Below, piece by piece: positions 61,767 through 64,000 of a stretch of 64,000 nucleotides of DNA. The stretch lies in NCBI GenBank assembly GCA_965227255.1, contig CBDDFS010000002.1, positions 1,570,966-1,634,965 on the forward strand, in the 5' to 3' direction. The stretch comes from CBDDFS01 sp965227255. Lineage in GTDB: Bacteria; Bacteroidota; Bacteroidia; Flavobacteriales_E; Vicingaceae. The translations under genes and the position numbers were made by a program. A model generated the notes under the pieces. The model did not search any database, was not told the DNA's origin, and saw only the letters and a program-made list of their open reading frames with translations. Position 1 is the first letter of the stretch. Every line of letters begins with the position of its first letter.

Positions 61767-62882
61767 ATGTTTTTCGGCTCATACCAGGAGTTTTTCTATG
61801 TATTTGGATTTACCCTGATCTACAATTTGATCAGGTTTGTGTTTCCTTCATGGATAAAGGTCAGGAAGACAATTCTGCTGGGAGGTAGTTTCGCTATTCT
61901 TTCCACAATCATAGACAATCACACGCTGGTTGTTCTTCTCTTTCTGATGCTCGGTTCCTTTACCATGGGAAAGATCATGCTAAACCCTGAGGTCAATAGA
62001 TCAACAGCTAAGAAAATCCTTACCTCTACTTTATTCCTGTTAATATTTCTCTTTTGTCTTAGAAATTATGCCTGGTTCTCTGACCTATTGACAAGAAATG
62101 GTTTTGGAAGCACGGCCGATAGTTTGTCCTTAGTTGGAAGAGTTGGATTATCCTACATTCTCTTTCGTCTGCTTCATTTCCTTGTCGACTCATATCGGGG
62201 CAAGATATATCGCGACCTCAATGTTCTAACCTTTCTGAATTATATATTCTTCTTTCCCACCTTCTTAAGTGGACCAATCGACAGGTATAACAACTTTGCG
62301 TACTGGGAAAAGCAGAATAGAAGAGTTCTAAGTGTCGATCTAATCTTTCAGGGAAGTTCAAGATTGTTTATCGGGGCGGTCAAGAAAATAATGATCGTTC
62401 CTTTCATTCTGCCTTTTGTAAACGACTTGTCGCAATGGGGAATGATTTCACCTGATTGGCACTGGCAAATTCTCTTAAGTGTTCTGGCCTATACCTTTTA
62501 CATATATTTTGATTTCTCGGGTTATTCAGATATTGCTATAGGATCGGCCTACCTAATTGGAATTAAAACACCCGAAAACTTTAACAACCCATATTTTGCG
62601 CAGGATATCTCTGAATTTTGGAAGAAATGGCATATTTCATTCAGCTCAATTTTGACTGAATATGTTTTTAAGCCCTTTGTCATCGGTCTCTCAAACCGAT
62701 TTCCCGCTTCACCTAGAATAAGAATTTCAATCATAGGCTATTTATACACTTTTGTTATCTGTGGTTTGTGGCACGGAAGTACACTAAACTTTGTCTACTG
62801 GGGTCTCTGGCATGGAATAGGTCTGGCAATTTTCAAATTATGGATATATATAAATCAGACCGAATACTCAAAATTCGATTAG
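61767..62882 (+). CDS. MBOAT family O-acyltransferase (AlgI/DltB-like), N-terminal part before a frame break
   Basis: A 371-residue multi-helix membrane protein. SGYSDIAIGSAYLIGIKTPENFNNPYF and DISEFWKKWHISFSSILTEYVFKPF are MBOAT signatures; the catalytic His is in CGLWHGSTLNFVYWGLWHG (about residue 335). It moves acyl groups across the membrane to decorate an envelope polymer. It stops at 62880-62882 soon after WHG, before the final helix that MBOAT proteins need. That helix (RPFTSTATTFVFVALGWYFF) is encoded directly after, in the -1 frame. One extra base near the four-A run at 62870-62873 would join them. Sequence error or a real break cannot be told apart here. Confidence 0.88.
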   Translation: MFFGSYQEFFYVFGFTLIYNLIRFVFPSWIKVRKTILLGGSFAILSTIIDNHTLVVLLFLMLGSFTMGKIMLNPEVNRSTAKKILTSTLFLLIFLFCLRNYAWFSDLLTRNGFGSTADSLSLVGRVGLSYILFRLLHFLVDSYRGKIYRDLNVLTFLNYIFFFPTFLSGPIDRYNNFAYWEKQNRRVLSVDLIFQGSSRLFIGAVKKIMIVPFILPFVNDLSQWGMISPDWHWQILLSVLAYTFYIYFDFSGYSDIAIGSAYLIGIKTPENFNNPYFAQDISEFWKKWHISFSSILTEYVFKPFVIGLSNRFPASPRIRISIIGYLYTFVICGLWHGSTLNFVYWGLWHGIGLAIFKLWIYINQTEYSKFD

Positions 62883-63334
62883 TGTCTTTTGTTCGTCCTT
62901 TCACTTCCACTGCCACAACTTTCGTTTTCGTGGCTCTGGGTTGGTATTTCTTTATGACACCTACTCAGGAAATTCATGATGTTGCGAAAAATGAGATTGC
63001 CTTTCTTAATAGTGATTATAACTCACCCGACGAAAGATTTGAGTTATCTCAGGGATATTGGAAGAAATATGGATATGGGATCAATATCGCCTTGAGTTAT
63101 CCAGAAGACAGAATTCTTGACGTTGAGTATAAAAAGCTGGGTGATGAGGAGTGGGTTATACTGGAGAATAAAATTTCCACAAATAAATCATCTACTCAAA
63201 TACATGGAGAAGAAAAATATGGGGGTGACAGAAGGAACCTGGAACCAGGATTATATGTGGTTCGATTGAAAGAATCTCATGAGACCAATTGGTTCGGTGG
63301 CATTATTCAAATAGAAAATTACCGCGATGAATAG
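62840..63334 (+). CDS. C-terminal helix and periplasmic beta domain, probably the 3' part of the MBOAT gene
   Basis: Read alone from the ATG at 62840 (overlapping the MBOAT frame by 43 nt) it gives 164 residues. Only residues ~17-40 (FVRPFTSTATTFVFVALGWYFFMTP) look like the last MBOAT helix. The rest, about 120 residues rich in Tyr, Glu and Lys (LNSDYNSPDERFELS; YGYGINIALSYPEDRILDVEY; LEPGLYVVRLKES), is a soluble beta domain probably facing the periplasm. The continuity with MBOAT suggests one gene of ~535 residues; a separate, translationally coupled protein is the other option. It overlaps the DltD-like gene by 8 nt. Confidence 0.7.
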   Translation: MDIYKSDRILKIRLVSFVRPFTSTATTFVFVALGWYFFMTPTQEIHDVAKNEIAFLNSDYNSPDERFELSQGYWKKYGYGINIALSYPEDRILDVEYKKLGDEEWVILENKISTNKSSTQIHGEEKYGGDRRNLEPGLYVVRLKESHETNWFGGIIQIENYRDE

Positions 63335-64000
63335 GAGGTGGGAATATAGGTTTTACAGAAGACTGGGAATCCTCGTTTTGATCGGATTGGTGATCACGGT
63401 GACAATATCCCTTGTTTATGCACCGGAATCACAAGTTATAAGCGACAAGATTTGTCAGCAATACAAGGTGCGAGGCATCGACGCCAAACAAAACAACCTT
63501 GCGTTTAAAAAATTTCTGACCGGAATCAAGCAGAATGATGGTGTATTGGTTTTAGGATCGTCGGAAACAGGTGCATTCGGTGAGGAGAATTATCACGGTT
63601 TGATGAATTCTCATTTGATTGCGGACATAATTTTTCAGTAATGGGAGGGGCAGGAAGAACAGCCCATGTCTACTATCCAATGTTCTTGAATAACAAAGAA
63701 ATCTTTAAGGATATGAAGGTCCTTTACTTTGTAAATCCCACATACTGGAGAGAAAGCCTCAATTATTTTCAGCTCGCTTATTATGATCGGTACAATTCAG
63801 CAATAAACCTTTCGAAGTGCCGAGATGAATTAGAAGAATATGGTTTATATGAAGAGTATGGAGGTAAACTGATATCAGAAGGGAACATGCAGAACAAATT
63901 CAATTATTTGATGGAGGTTCTGCGCCAACCATATATTGAATTAATAACCTCTATTAATCCCGAGGAAGAAGCTGAGGTTTTGGATTGCATTGAAATGTAT
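63327..64000 (+). pseudogene. DltD-like SGNH-fold partner of the MBOAT protein, frameshifted and cut by window edge
   Basis: The ATG at 63327 opens a membrane-anchored protein (helix LGILVLIGLVITVTISLVY). VLVLGSSETGAFG (about residues 73-85) is the DltD/SGNH block with the nucleophilic Ser. The frame stops at 63639-63641, but the +2 frame carries on without a stop to the window end: HFDCGHNFSVMGGAGRTAHVYYPMF, then KVLYFVNPTYW, as expected for DltD. One added T in the TTT run near 63608-63615 restores the reading frame. It would hand the acyl group from MBOAT to the envelope polymer. The C terminus is outside the window. Confidence 0.75.

Noticed and set aside
1..64000. CRISPR array, tRNA, rRNA or known riboswitch
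   Set aside because: No regularly spaced direct repeats, no cloverleaf-like segments and few gaps over 200 nt; nothing could be supported.

Overview
The window is chromosomal DNA of a low-GC member of the Bacteroidota, probably a marine, Flavobacteriales-like organism (the order is an inference). Signs seen in the sequence: five secreted proteins end in a type IX secretion (T9SS, Por) sorting domain; there is a PorP/SprF-like barrel next to an OmpA/PD40 protein; there is a GldI-like FKBP lipoprotein, an S46 dipeptidyl peptidase, an RprX/RprY-type two-component pair and a ribosomal protein bTHX. Several genes have perfect Bacteroidota -7 boxes (TAnnTTTG). No tRNA, rRNA, insertion sequence, prophage or CRISPR array was recognised.

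Layout. 1-3148 (+): 3' end of mnmA, a lipoprotein and a T9SS subtilase, overlapping. 3150-8807 (-): LysM/PD40 envelope protein, PD40 lipid-free secreted protein, DEDDh exonuclease and FAH-family enzyme. 8903-12898 (-): 2-oxoacid dehydrogenase E2, an unusual GT2/sugar-phosphotransferase fusion and recR. 12958-20132 (+): sodium/solute symporter, two unknown exported proteins, an NrnA-type DHH phosphoesterase and a run of four FKBP-type lipoproteins, one of them frameshifted. 20187-26985 (-): exported MsrB, a canonical OmpA/PD40 protein, queE and a 1202-residue T9SS subtilase. 27034-38289 (+): PorP-like and PorE-like pair, then two tandem ~1280-residue beta-helix/PKD surface proteins, each with its own leader; the second is followed by a strong terminator. 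38351-44957 (-): menaquinone operon menF-menD-menB-menA-menC-menE. 44965-53263 (mostly -): M43 metalloprotease, an orphan terminator, RprX/RprY-like pair with an AddB-like nuclease, and unknown genes. 53263-58344: murQ, GT-C glycosyltransferase, GtrA and S46 peptidase. 58390-61670 (-): bTHX with a histone-H1-like tail, HU, cupin, fmt, 3-methyladenine glycosylase and ndk. 61767-64000 (+): MBOAT acyltransferase and DltD-like partner, both apparently frameshifted.

How they fit together. Much of the window serves the cell envelope: T9SS cargo (two subtilases, one M43 protease, two beta-helix proteins), OmpA/PD40/TPR scaffold proteins, GldI-like folding factors, surface glycan enzymes (GT2 fusion, GT-C, GtrA) and polymer O-acylation (MBOAT/DltD-like). 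The men operon supplies the respiratory quinone. The rest is housekeeping: tRNA thiolation, initiator tRNA formylation, recombination and repair, nucleotide metabolism and nucleoid proteins.

Most unusual items: the bTHX-H1 fusion; the tandem beta-helix pair, whose 3' ends are much more alike in DNA than their 5' ends; a LysM-containing PD40 protein with a degenerate OmpA-like end; the fusion glycosyltransferase that seems to have lost the core of its phosphotransferase domain; an orphan plus-strand small ORF plus terminator at 46261-46386; and three single-base frame breaks that are either sequence errors or real gene decay.
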